64,000 bases of DNA, from the NCBI RefSeq assembly GCF_032854445.1, contig NC_088295.1:12015385-12079384 (forward strand), in the 5' to 3' direction. This DNA is from Liolophura sinensis. Taxonomy: Eukaryota; Mollusca; Polyplacophora; Chitonida; Chitonidae. Shown piece after piece: positions 11,901 through 22,700 of the stretch (the stretch's first letter is position 1; each line of letters opens with the position of its first letter). The notes under the pieces are model-generated. The model had not been told where the DNA came from and did no database searches. It worked only from the letters and a program-made list of their open reading frames with translations. Both the position numbers and the translations under genes were made by a program.

Positions 11901-13215
11901 GCAGTGGCTGAACGGGGAATGCAAAACTCCACCACAAGCACAGTAGATGCAAATAGGTCTACCTGCCTAGTGTTCGCTTCATTTTACAGACGAGTGTAGA
12001 AATGTCTACAATAAAAATCGCAATCATTTTGGAGATGCTAATCATTCAAGAGATGCCAATTATATTAGTCTTGATATAGCTCCCCACAGACTGCGCATTT
12101 CCTTTGTACATAGCCCGGAAAAGATAACCATCTCCCTTTTCCCCTCTGCAATAGCCCCCGAAAATGTCCCTAATGATGAATGTCTGCATGTCGTTGAGAC
12201 AGAATTACCTAGTATATTAGTCGTGACAGATCCTCCCACAGGCTGCGCATTTCTATTGTATATATCCCTAAAAAAATTTACCTTGCCCTTTTTCGATCCA
12301 CAAAGGCACCCCAAAAAAAACCCTTTTCCAGAATGCTTAAAAATCATTAAGACTTAATCACCTACTATATATTAGTCATGATATAGTCCCTCATTGACTA
12401 CGTATTTCTTTTGTACATACCACCGAAAAAATTAACCATGCCCTCTTTTCTATCCACAATAGCCCCCAAAAAGTCGCTTTTCATGAAGTTTTGCATGTTG
12501 TTCAGACAGAATCACTTAATATATATTAGCCATGATATAGAGTGCTCACCTGTTTTGTATATACACTGGTCTATATTGCAGGAAATAACACCCCACCTCA
12601 CGCGGCTTCCTGCAGCATGGGGGGCTAAATGACATCCAATGAAATGCGCCCGAGGCAGACGCTGGGTGCAGGTATGATTTTTCAAAGAAAAATATGTCGG
12701 GTGCTATAACACGATATTGCTGCGTTAGCTATCACATAAAACAACCCTCAATTGGTAATGTTGGGCACCCCACCTTCACTCTATGAAGATACCAAATTTT
12801 ATATCACTAAAAACTAAATAAATGTAACTGATATAAAGTGTAAACTTTAAACGATTGATTGGACATTTTTGTTGTTCAAAATTTCCAAAAATGTGGGCAG
12901 GGGGCTCTAAAGGAACGTACAAAGCTTGTTTTGCGTCATAGTCTGCGTCACTAAATCTGCTGTCAGTCATCATTCATAAAGTTCTACATGTTTTTGTCCA
13001 TTCCATTGTCTTAAAAGACAATGCCATACAATTAGAAAGGATTTACTTAGTGTATAGTCTTAATATATGTCTTCTGGGCATTATTTTCATGCAACAAAAA
13101 TGCAGTCAAAAGCCGATAAAAGTACATTTTCTGACAAATGCTACATCCAGATACCCTAAGTTAAACTGGAAAAAAACTCCCTCATTTACACAGTTACCTG
13201 GCTAGAGTTCATCAT
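2282..13215 (-). CDS. PALB2: PALB2, partner and localiser of BRCA2 (nine-exon model, 1226 aa)
   Basis: Known role: a nuclear scaffold of homologous recombination that links BRCA1 to BRCA2 and RAD51 and docks on chromatin through MRG15. Exons in transcript order: 13198-13215 (tentative), 9313-9372, 6243-8768, 5806-5961, 5339-5517, 4116-4415, 3696-3795, 2945-3078, 2282-2489. All junctions are GT-AG with matching phase and the sum is 3681 nt, ending in TGA; human PALB2 has 1186 residues. Seen: a basic coiled coil at residues 7-45 (LKQKLVKLKAKLAAKERKLE, then RAGRVAKVRAHVKSRL), matching the vertebrate BRCA1-binding helix; a long polar middle with FSLP motifs; and a C-terminal region whose WD40-like strands match the BRCA2-binding propeller (MSVWIQKASQWENLQSW against the human segment around SLWKALDAWQWEKLYTW). 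The donor AG|GTTCCA at 4115 is the weakest. Exon 1 (MMNSSQ) is inferred from phase and a GTAACT donor only. Confidence 0.88.
3420..3615 (-). mobile_element. SINE-like molluscan repeat, copy in a PALB2 intron
   Basis: The block holds 'gccagtaactcaccaaagg' and 'aagtgaaaaattcttgag' and ends near 'caaataaac'. This is the 3' module shared with the copy at 14788-14992. It lies between the PALB2 exons at 3696-3795 and 2945-3078. A short open frame here belongs to the repeat and not to PALB2. Confidence 0.55.
4528..4588. repeat. Perfect 18-bp inverted repeat plus a third arm copy
   Basis: 4528-4545 and 4551-4568 are exact reverse complements around a 5-base loop. The arm motif (tggagactatctgacc) recurs in direct orientation at 4573-4588. 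It lies in the PALB2 intron between exons 5339-5517 and 4116-4415, just upstream of a SINE tail fragment. Confidence 0.85.
4593..4634 (+). mobile_element. SINE 3' tail fragment
   Basis: 'agcacgacgttaaacccaag' followed by 'cactcactcactca' matches the 3' end of the SINE copies at 14365-14722 and 22908-23231. Only the tail is present. Confidence 0.6.
4851..4868. repeat. (CA)n microsatellite
   Basis: An uninterrupted CA run of about nine units in a PALB2 intron. Confidence 0.8.
4909..5083 (+). mobile_element. Dispersed molluscan repeat, long copy
   Basis: A TTTA run, then 'ttgattggtgtttacgccg', 'caaaaatatttcacttatac', 'ggaaaccgggcagagcccgg' and 'aacccacaaccatccgcaac'. Other copies or parts in the window are at 2694-2735, 8948-8994, 23317-23523, 24090-24217, 27385-27509, 34965-35100, 35830-35894, 41205-41370, 61320-61482 and 63108-63259. 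It lies in a PALB2 intron. The family is widespread in molluscs; I do not assign a formal name. Confidence 0.8.
6243..8768 (-). CDS. PALB2: PALB2 exon 3: central disordered region with FxLP and SQ/TQ motifs
   Basis: An 842-codon exon in phase 0 at both ends (acceptor ttaacag|AGAGCT, donor TTCAAG|gtgagt). The frame is open through the acceptor, so a GTG near 8735 is internal and is not a start. Its first residues (RAGRVAKVRAHVKSRL) finish the N-terminal helix begun in the 60-bp exon. The remainder is rich in Ser, Gln, Asp and Glu with many SQ or TQ pairs. A basic patch at about residues 389-417 (RKRSYRRADWQ, then PPRKSARLAAS) resembles the chromatin-association motif in position and character. 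Two acidic FSLP motifs, FSLPAEDFKDFL at F487 and FSLPVEDFEDFL at F559, match the MRG15-binding FQLPDEDF of vertebrate PALB2. Confidence 0.85.
8948..8994 (-). mobile_element. Dispersed molluscan repeat, 3' tail fragment
   Basis: 'gagtacgacatgaaacacca' followed by an AATA run is the reverse-complement end of the repeat at 4909-5083. It lies in PALB2 intron 2. Confidence 0.6.
9313..9372 (-). CDS. PALB2: PALB2 exon 2 (60 bp, coiled coil)
   Basis: The frame begins CTTAAACAGAAATTG after a pyrimidine tract ending tttttcag, and ends CTTGAG before gtaaga. The 20 residues are LKQKLVKLKAKLAAKERKLE. Vertebrate PALB2 exon 2 is also 60 bp, in phase 0, and encodes [20 protein letters not shown]. The heptad pattern of Leu and basic residues suits the helix that pairs with BRCA1 or with itself. 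Confidence 0.85.
10817..11801 (-). mobile_element. Penelope-like retroelement remnant with inverted terminal repeats
   Basis: The ends are 119-bp inverted repeats (10817-10935 and 11683-11801). Between them the - strand encodes a fragment of about 74 residues (YISPTSQKIARLSKQ, RSQPSLKSNLYAT), typical of the region between reverse transcriptase and endonuclease in Penelope-like elements. Further on it reads GVVYKIQCSCNESHIEQTGR, a GIY-YIG-type endonuclease start. The family often has terminal repeats in direct or inverted order. This is a short, 5'-truncated copy that looks inactive. It lies in PALB2 intron 1 in the same orientation as the gene. Confidence 0.7.
11876..11918. repeat. 21-bp tandem duplication
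   Basis: The unit 'ggggactgcagtggctgaac' plus one base occurs twice in a row, just outside the Penelope-like element. Confidence 0.7.
12062..12545. repeat. Satellite-like array, unit about 153 bp, roughly 3 copies
   Basis: Units begin at about 12062, 12215, 12367 and 12521 with 'atattagtcttgatatag'-type sequence and share 'ctgcgcatttc', 'tttgtacata', 'caatagcccccgaaaa' and 'ttcagacagaat'. Identity is about 70-80% by eye. Short open frames across the array are a product of its composition. Confidence 0.75.
13198..13215 (-). CDS. PALB2: Tentative PALB2 exon 1 coding part (MMNSSQ)
   Basis: The - strand reads ATG ATG AAC TCT AGC CAG, then gtaactg. It ends in phase 0, as the 60-bp exon needs, and lies in the promoter-proximal region. 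Vertebrate exon 1 is longer (16 codons). Nothing in the six residues proves homology, so another upstream exon is possible. Confidence 0.45.
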
Positions 13216-13797
13216 TTCGGTCCTCCAAATTCCGAAGGTCAATTTGATTTTGTTACTTTAGCTCGACGGAATCACTCAAACATGGTAAAATAGTGACTTG
13301 TTTGCTGTCAGTCATCATTCATTTACTGACATTCGGCACTACTGTACCGGTTACTTCCTTTGTTGTTCTTCTCCTTGTAACACAGCTCCACCTCCACCCC
13401 TGATAACTAACGGATCTAAACCGTGAACAATCCCAAGGTATGAAGATAAAGATAAAAACATTATGCAAGTTGAAATTTCCGCGGCCGATTCAGCGCACGC
13501 GGTAACTTATGTTCCGGCAACTATTTCCGGTAGAAAGACATGCGCATTGAGATTGAGAAAAGCAACAGACGAGCAATCTAGTAGCTACGGAATATTGAGA
13601 AAAACTACTTTTTACAATGGTTAGTGTGTAATTTGCCGTTGCAATGTAACGTTTGGAAGAAGAACTTTTATATAATGTGAAATTCTTGAGCTGCTTGTGT
13701 CTCAAATGTGGAATATGGCTTTAGATGAATGTAAACATTCGTCAAGCATCTGCGCCATAGCCAAAATGACAAGGAATTCTGTGAAGTAGGGGTTAGT
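13216..13797. promoter_or_regulatory. Bidirectional promoter region between PALB2 and RAB40
   Basis: The two head-to-head coding starts are separated by 582 bases. The middle is locally G+C-richer and holds two TTCCGG (ETS-type) cores at 13512-13517 and 13525-13530 and an NRF1-like TGCGCA at 13541-13546, a set typical of TATA-less housekeeping promoters. No TATA box is obvious at a suitable spacing for either gene. Transcription starts cannot be placed from sequence. Confidence 0.5.
13766..13789 (+). other. Short upstream ORF before RAB40
   Basis: An ATG in the context ccaaaATGa opens a seven-codon frame (MTRNSVK) that stops at 13787-13789, nine bases before the RAB40 start. If it lies in the mRNA it could damp translation of RAB40; that is inference. 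Confidence 0.4.
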
Positions 13798-16700
13798 ATG
13801 TGCGCTGCCCAGTCCCCTCGGTTAGGCCGCGGGCACCAGGCGAAGTCGTACGATTATCTACTCAAGTTCTTGCTGGTTGGTGATAGTGATGTAGGAAAAG
13901 AAGAACTGCTGAATGGCATGGACGATGGGGCTTCCGAATCTCCCTATGGATTCTCCAGTTGTGGTAAGAAAGCTAAACCATTACCCTGCTACTGTCATTC
14001 TCGTGTCTCTCTCACGCATGGACTTCTGATCTGCTTCATATTATAGCACAATGCAGTGTGTGGGTAACAAGGATGAAGGCCTTGTTGATGAGTCAAACAA
14101 TAAATGGAGGAAAGTAGCCCAATTCTACTTCAGGTCACCTATGATGCTTATACCCATGATTTTAGGTCTTCCATTCATTTTTCTTTGGATTTTGTGGACT
14201 TAAATAGAATAGGGTATAAGAAGGTATCTTATTTATACTTGATGTGCAAGATTGTGCTGGTGGATATACTGGAGGTTGAGAGAATAACATAGCGGTTTTC
14301 ACTTGGTAAATGCTTAGTGTCATTTTTATATTAACTCCCATATTATTCAGACAATATTTTCAGTGCTGTCTCACCGATAGCAAAGTTGGTAGAGCATCTG
14401 CTTCAGGAGGCAGTAGGTCCATGGTCAATCCTGGATGTGGTTACTCCTAAGACCTTAAAAGAGGAAGTTGTAACTTCCTCACTTGGTGTTCAGCATGAAG
14501 GGGATAGTGCAACGACTGGTTGACCTGTATCAGTATAATGGCTTGGGCAGGGCAGCTTACTTGCCTTCGGTGAGTCGTCTCAGTGAAGCAGCACTAGATA
14601 AAATAGCGGTGAAAATTCGTCCTGCAACAAGAAGACACATAACATGCACTCTAAGGACTCATCGTCGTAGACTGAAAAGTTTTTAAGTATGATGTTAAAC
14701 CTGAAGGACTCACTCACCCAGTGCTATCTGAATGCAAGTAAAACTGCAAGTACTTGTATGTCTGCGGTCTGAAATAATAGACTCCATTATGTCGCCGTTA
14801 GCTCAGTCCACTCTAACATTCTTTGACGAACACCGCTATCATTTGCATGTCTAATTGATATGTCACAACGTAACTTTCCCAAGGTCAGTGGTTTACATTG
14901 GGAACACCAGGTTTCACCTCCCAGAAAACCCACTGCCATCATGTAAGTGTAAATTCTTGAGGTTGGCATTGAAACACCAATCAGATAATTAACTAAAAAT
15001 TATCTGGGGAAGAAAGGTTATTTTCTATTAATTTGCAACCTTGATAAATGGTTTGGTGGTGGTGGTGGTGGTGGGAGGTGGGTGAAAGAGAGCCTCCCAC
15101 TACAGGCATTATATGGTGAACAGCTGAACGCATTCACGTAGCAGTTACGCAAAATAAGTTTAGGGCCTACCATAATAGGTTACCATATTTATCAAAGTGT
15201 TTGCCAGTTGACATCTTATTTAAAAGTACGAAAATTCTGTTAAATTGTTTAATTTCTTCAGTGTGATTTGTTTATGTCGGAATTGTAAAATCCGCTCTTG
15301 ACCAACACATGCTTTATCCCTGGATGGTTTCAAGTTTCAGCCAGTCTGTTGAAAGTACGAGAGAGGTGGCGACTAGTCTGTTTGCTGGGACAGTATGGTT
15401 AATAACAGATGTGCTTAGTCAATCTAGATTTTGACATTTATCGCAACACCGAGTCCATCCTTGCCTCTCATAAATATCGCTACATAGATGTTTAAACACC
15501 AACTCTATAGAACTAATCTCAGCGAGAACATATACCTTTTTTCTGCCCTTATCAGATGTATTATGAAGATTGAAGCTGTGCCTACACAGAGCATTGAAAA
15601 TGTCTTAATTTTCAGGAAATTTTTAATGCTAGGGCTCTGTTTCATTTCATAAACATGTATATATATAATGTCACATATCTTTTCAAATGCCTGTTGATGG
15701 CCAGCAGTTCGGTATCCCGAACTTAGAGGTTCTCGTGGGGAGTATGACGACAAGATAGGGAGTTGTTTAGTTCAGTTGGTGAGGGTAGTGAATTGACAAT
15801 ACAGTATTCAAGAGTTAACTAGAAAATGGACTCAGTGTCACAAGGAAAGTCAGAAGTTTAATATAGCACACTGAGTCCTTCTAGATGGACAATAAAGTGC
15901 TCAACAGACTTAACATACTGAATTCACATTTCATATATTTCTTGTCATTGTATTTCGATGAGGAAAGTGTAACCCTGATGGACATGGGTTGCCTTTAGAA
16001 AGTTACCATTGATTACCATATACATATTTAGTGTAACTGATTTTACAGGATACCATAATTACATTTGCCTAACCTATTATGGATTACCATAGGAAATAAT
16101 ACGTTGCATGGCTACAGTAGATGTATATGAAGTCGTCTGGCTCCACTCTTTTCAGCATCGATGTCTGATGAAGGATGGATTTTAAATTATATATATTGCT
16201 TAACATACATGTCATGTATTGATGCACTGAAATATTCAATGAATATATTATTAATGGGTTGTATTGTAAGACGATGCTATGTAAATGGATTCTGCAGCAT
16301 CAACAAGATGGCATGTTGCGGGCAACATTTTATGCTAAAACTATATGAGAAATGTGGAAAAAATTATTCATAAAAAGTCCTGTGTCATTACCAGTCAGAG
16401 TATGTTGTGTCTATCAATCTTTTGGGAATTGCCCCATGTTAGAGTCTTGCTTACCAAATATTATACAAATGGTAGGTCATAGATATTCCTGCCGTTTGCC
16501 TCTCGCCTAATACATGTGGCAGCTCAGCTGTTATGGGGTTTTGCATTACATTTGCATATCTCTATTTTTATGCATTTAACACACCATGATACTGTATATG
16601 TTGCCATGTCATGTGATTACATGAGAATTTGCATTTACTCTTCAAACTTTGTGATAGTCAACTTTCTATTTTTACACCTACCTTCTTATGCCTGCATCAT

Positions 16701-19700
16701 GAAACAGGAGTTAAGTAGTAAGTTGAATTTGATTCAAAATGAAAAATTGAAAGGGATTTGTCTGTTGTTTTGCTCTAAACTCCTATGATATTCATAATCA
16801 TTCATGTTTTCCAATTAGTAATGTAGAAATAAAGGTTTATTTTTCAAACAAATACCAGTATCTACAAATTCATAACAGTAATTAAGATAAATAGAAAGAA
16901 ACTAGTTGCCTGTGGCTTGTGAACAACAGAAATGTACAAACAAAGGTTTGTTTTATTATTTCAGGTATTGACTACAAGACTACAACAATTTTGTTGGATG
17001 GGAAAAGAGTGAAATTGCAACTTTGGTAAGATTCTTAGGCCTTATTCCATATAGTGTTGTTAAGAAATGGTAATCAGTTTGTGTAAGTGTATTATTATGG
17101 AAATGTAAGGTACATGTATACACTCAAGGTGAAGCTACTATTTGATTGAAGCATGTACATGTTATTCAGTATACTATGTCATGTTTACATGCATAAATCT
17201 TTAATATTGTGCTGACGTTGTGTATGCCCAGTATGGTAATGGACAGAATATTTTGCAACTTTTGCAGTTCAAATTGTATTTTTTTTTTATGAAATATCTG
17301 CTTGGAAATCCCATTTTGATTTAAACCACCATATTGGACCTGACAATGAAAACACTCATCTTAATTGTCTGCAGTACATATTTTTTTCTTCTATTGTCGC
17401 CCCTCCAAACATCTAATAAGCTTTTTTTGTTTTAAGTAAAAGCAACAATATATATTTCCTTTGTGTAGCAGTATATAGAATGTTTAGCACCAAGGCTATG
17501 TCCAATTTATGTATTAGAAAATTGAATCTTTATGGTCTGCCTCCTACTGTGTAGCATCATCACTACTTATTTGGCATGTAATTGTTACCATTGGAAACCA
17601 GCTAATGAAGACAGCTGGACTAGGGTAACAGAAGTGGATCCAGTCTCAAGATTTGTCAGTCTGCTCATGTAACAGTGTGTGGGTGAGGGCACTTCATTAG
17701 GCCTTTCCTGCGCAGTAAAATGTGTTGGTATGTGACTGGTAGTTGAGGTCTGACTGAATTGTATTGAGTGGAGACTCGATGTCTTCTCTGTATTTACATG
17801 TGACAGGTTGATTTTATAAAACATGCCAGGTCACTTACAACAAGGGATTGAGGGATCGAAGGATTTTATGAAGTGATCTGTAGGAGATTAAATGCTGATG
17901 GGAGAGTGATGCAGAGTACTGAATCTGACAGGTTGAGTCAGTGATGACCCTTCTAGCACCCAGCTTATCAATAAGGCTCATTGCCTCGGTGCACAGCTTC
18001 TGGTATTGACCACATGCTGCCCCTGCTAGCACTCGGTTGTCAGAAATTGCATGGATGTGCCATCTATCAGCACGTATTGACTGTTTGCACATTTGCAGCC
18101 AGGGAACGTGATAAGTGCCACTTCAGAAGAACCCATCAGAAATGTTCAGTCAGTGCAGCTGATTCTCTATTTTGCCTGACACGCTTTGGTTAATAGCTGT
18201 AGTAAATAGATATGGAACTGCCATGTGCCACTGTCACATGCTCAGCTGCAGTATGGATGCAGAAGTGCTTGTTATTTGTGTCTTCTTTAGTGTCTTGTTC
18301 ATGCACATATTGCAGGACATAATCTATTTTTAACACATACAAATTGTGAAGGGAAATGTACATTCTTTGGTAGTCATGCAGACATAAACATAACAATGGC
18401 ACAGAGGAAAACAAGGATTTGGGATTATGGCGTTTCCTCATCATTGTGTTCTTTAAGTGAAAGCTGTGAAAGAAATAAAAAGTTCCGTGTCAAGGAAATA
18501 ATCTGTCTAATGTGTACATATGCAAAGCATATATTTGACAGTTTTTTATGTGGGATTTAAAACTTTGCTTGGCTTAAGCAATCATTGTTTTGTAATGTTA
18601 AACTAAAATATGTAAGGTGTTATTCCAGTTTTCTTTACAGGGTCTTGTGTCCATTAAATACAGCTTTCCCATTGAGTTAAATGAAATCAACAAATATTCA
18701 TTGTTGTACCTTTTGGCATTAAATGTTGATAAATATAATACATCCTGAAATTTATTTCTTTATTAAGAACCCATTAACATTTTTAGTAGTTTTTCCACTC
18801 TAAAATTATGGTGCTATATTAAGTTGAAACTGCTTGTTGTCTGTTGTCTTTTCGTTATTGTTGTTATCGGGAGTTCAAGCTATTCAGACTTGTACCGATT
18901 TTTAATCTGTACTTATTCATAAAGTACCGTAAAATGTCTTATGCTGAGGTGATATTATCTACTTTATTTTAATTACATATAGGTGATGGTTATATTGAGG
19001 CTGCAGACATGTGATGTTACATGCTAATAAACCCCGTGACCTGGACCTCAATGGCTGCGACATGCAGATGCCACATCCTGTGGTCTTGTCACAGGGCTAA
19101 CCTAAACACCACACTCTGTCATTTTCAAGTGTTCCATGTGTAACAGTATTATCCCACAAACACACCCCTGACTGTGTTGTGCTGTCTATGCCTTTGATCT
19201 GTAGGGACTCCCAGTTAAGCTCAGCAGAGACTTATTATAAAACATAGGTTTGTGGTGTGTGCTGCCATACACCCATTAACCTAAGGCTTTATTGACATTG
19301 ACCCCTGCTCTCCAGCTGGTAATGTGACCCTTTCTGTATTACACCTTCTCTCAATCTCAGTTAGTATGTATGTATGTATGTGAAATATAACAGTTTAGTG
19401 TTCCCTAAATTATACTCTGTTGACAAGAGAAGCCTATTAAATTGACTTCCTGTACTCAGTTCAGTACATATCACAGTTGTCAAACAAATGTTGACTTAAA
19501 CACAAGATTAAACAGGTATTTTGAAACATTCTGGTTTCCTTATTGCAGTGCATAAAGATAAATTGCCCTATTAAAAAGAAAAAGGAAGTTGAAAGGCTGT
19601 GAGGGCAAGCGATTCAAAAACATAGTCAAGGAGTTTGTTTCCTGTAAGCCCTCTGCTAGAGGAAACAGGATTTCAGGAAATGGTATGAATGTAACTTGAA

Positions 19701-22700
19701 TTTCAAATCACGTTCAGTGGAATCATCTGAGGCACTTGAACTGATGATGAGCAGATTTCTTTTTCTTAAATTTGGTGGTCTTCTATGCGTAGACCAATGT
19801 CATGTATGTTGGATGTGCATACGAAACAGAGAGAAATTGTCAGGTGTGAATAATTTTACTCCATGTTCTGGAATATGCTGTGATAATATTTTACTAGATA
19901 TACCGGTATAACTTTTTTCATAACTGCATTTAGAGTTACACAAATGTGCGTATGAAACTACAATTACTTAAACCGTTTATACCATAAAATTGATGTAATT
20001 AAGTGCAACTTGAATTCAGGAAATTGTCAGGAACTTGATGATAAAGATATAGTACGTGTAAAGCCAAGGGTAAAGTGCATATCAACAAACCTACATGTAA
20101 ACATATGACCACCAGTATGTTGCATTCATTTCCGCAACTAGACCATTCAGTCTCTGCGGTTAACCTATGCGAGGCCCTATTTCAGGTTTCCAGTTGCCAT
20201 TCGCCATTGTAGCCAATTCGCATATATTTTATGTGACCCTTGATTCTAAGACCAGCCACTTTTAAGCTGGCCTAGACTGATTTTTAATGGAAAATTGAAA
20301 TGGTATTGTTTTCCTCTCATGTCTTATTATTTCTAATCATACCATGGCACATTCTCTTTGAATCTTTGTCAATGTCCAGATGACATGTCCAGCAGCACAA
20401 TGTATGTACAAAGTAACGATGCCATGAGATGTAATTAAATCTGGTTTGGGGAAAAAAATATTAGATATGGCTACAGTTGAGGCTCAAGAAAAACATGCTG
20501 TTGTTGACATTGATATTCAACCAGTAACCTTTATGTGAAATTTGTACTGTCACCATTTGTTATTTAATAAGTTAATGTTTTTCATTTTAGGGACACCTCT
20601 GGACAGGGAAGATTTTGTACAATATTTCGCTCATATTCCCGAGGAGCTCAGGTAAGAAGAATATTAATAGGTGGTAAAACGTATTGGTGATATAGAAGAA
20701 ATGGGGCTTTGTCAGGCTGTAGTACAGTCAAATATTAACTGTACTGTGTTAGAAATGAATCGACAGTGATGCATTGAGTGTGTTGATATAAATTACAGTT
20801 GGCACTTTTTACACAACATGTATGAATTTAATTAAGTTAGTTTTTCTCAGTACTGTACAATGTTGCGTGTTACTAAACAACAACATTTTGTCCTTCCTGG
20901 ATATGCCACAGAAACGTCACTGTCATTGTATCATGTATGTATACGTGGAGATTTACGTCATACTTAGCAATTTTTCAGTCACTAGGTGTTTGTGCATGTA
21001 CTGTGTTTTCTTGTGGTAGGGCAAGTCCATGTCCCCAAAGTGCTGCGGCCACTGAAGTATCATGCTGAAGACACCAGACATCACCCCCCTACCCCCACCG
21101 AAACACATTATATTGACACCTAATCAACTAATCCTCTTTCTTTACTTTGACCTCTCAGTGCTGAGCATCAAGTGAAGCAGCACCATCTTGACCTGACCTA
21201 GGCAATGGCATTTTAAACAATGACCAGTGTCAATGGTTCAAATCTGCCACATTATGGAAGAAATGTGGTACCAGATACCTTGTTAAGAACAGTGGTTTCT
21301 GCCCTCCCCTGTCAAGTTATATTCACCTGTCCTAATGTTCACATGTCCTTTTGAACAGTGTGAAACAGAGAAGAGAGGTAGACATTTGCACTGAGAAGGT
21401 TTGGTGGTTGTAGTGTGTAATGTGGTATATATGAGGATTAATATACATTTGTATACTAGTCTGGTGTTTACGCTCATTGGAAGCAAATATATGTGGAATA
21501 GATCTATGATCAAGACACCCACCAAATAAGTAAGTCCCCAAATGATCAAGACATGTTTTAGTATAGCAAGCTGCCATTATACTGTAGGAGGGTGTATTAA
21601 TGGTATGTATTGTCTGCACAGCACTCAGGATAACTGACAGGTCAGTCCTAGGCACACCCACTTTGGTCTGCATATCTCCTCAAGTGACCTCTGCCTTTAT
21701 TATGACACATCAGGTGATATGTGAACTTAAACCTAAAATACCTGTCAACTTTCGTGACAAGACCAATAAACGTTATTACATGTCACAGCACCAGACTGAA
21801 GTCTCAAGGTTGGAAAGCATTGTAATTTTGGCCTTGTTTGCTTATATAGCTCCACAAAGCTGCATTGAAATTAAAAAAGATGATTTTAAACTTGACATTT
21901 GATTCATACAAAGTGATTTGGGGAGAGAGAGCTGGCTTGAAAGGTGAGGAAAATACTGAAATTTGGTATACATGTACATGGGTACATCAGATAAAAGACC
22001 ATTAATGACTCCTTGAAAACAGATCATTTTATTAGAATTTTTCCAAAAGACTACACTGCATTTAAAATCAGATTCTATGACGATCTGTTGAGACTAGTAA
22101 ATAAATGTATCAGTGATGTCATATCCATAATTTTTTAATTGAAATAGTTCATTTCAAGGTCCCTTCAGAGATGACATCATTTGTAAGCTATAAGTGTCTA
22201 TGCATTTTGAATGCAGCCTGTACGTGTTATGTGACAACACACTAAAGTGAGACATGCGTGACAGTATAAACTGAAAAGGCCAGCATATCAAATGCATTTT
22301 ACCAAGTGGAGAAAATAAATATATAAATAAAACTGTTTCCGTGTACTGTGTTCAGTGATCTATCGCCTGACAATTCTATACTTCATGGAAATGTTTTCTA
22401 AAATCAAATGAGATTACTTGGTGTGATTTGTACTGTAAACTTGTTGTATGGAGTACAGTAGGGCCGAATCTAACCATCAATCCTACGCCTATTGTTATCA
22501 CTATACGCCGACCCTGGCGAGACCCTGATTAAACACGCCGTCATCCGCCGCCTACCATCGGCATATGGTCAGCCCATGGTCCGCCGACAGTCCATCCCAG
22601 GTGGTTCCATTATCAGCGTATCATTTTACGACATTCATTCACTTGCTGGAGTTTGATGTAATGACATCAGATGTGCACTGTAGGCCTTGTATTATTTGCA

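Larger units (their letters stand above)
9373..13197 (-). other. PALB2 intron 1, filled with mobile and tandem DNA
   Basis: About 3.8 kb between tentative exon 1 and the 60-bp exon. It holds a small palindrome near 10360-10465, a Penelope-like element (10817-11801), a 21-bp duplication (about 11876-11918) and a roughly 153-bp tandem array (12062-12545). No other coding exon was seen. Confidence 0.6.
13964..16964 (+). other. RAB40 intron 1
   Basis: A 3-kb intron with two tRNA-headed SINEs (14365-14722 and 14788-14992) and a GGT microsatellite (15055-15073). The remainder is AT-rich with no supported exon. Confidence 0.7.

Noticed and set aside
14371-14430. Possible tRNA gene
   Set aside because: A and B boxes are present but the cloverleaf does not close, and the head continues into a SINE body seen again at 22908-23231.
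17835-18092. 85-codon - strand frame in RAB40 intron 2
   Set aside because: No recognised domain and no splice-supported neighbours; kept only as an unexplained stretch.
21283-21673. Overlapping - strand frames of 88 and 113 codons in RAB40 intron 3
   Set aside because: Composition is His/Thr/Tyr-rich without codon bias, no splice context, no similarity recognised.
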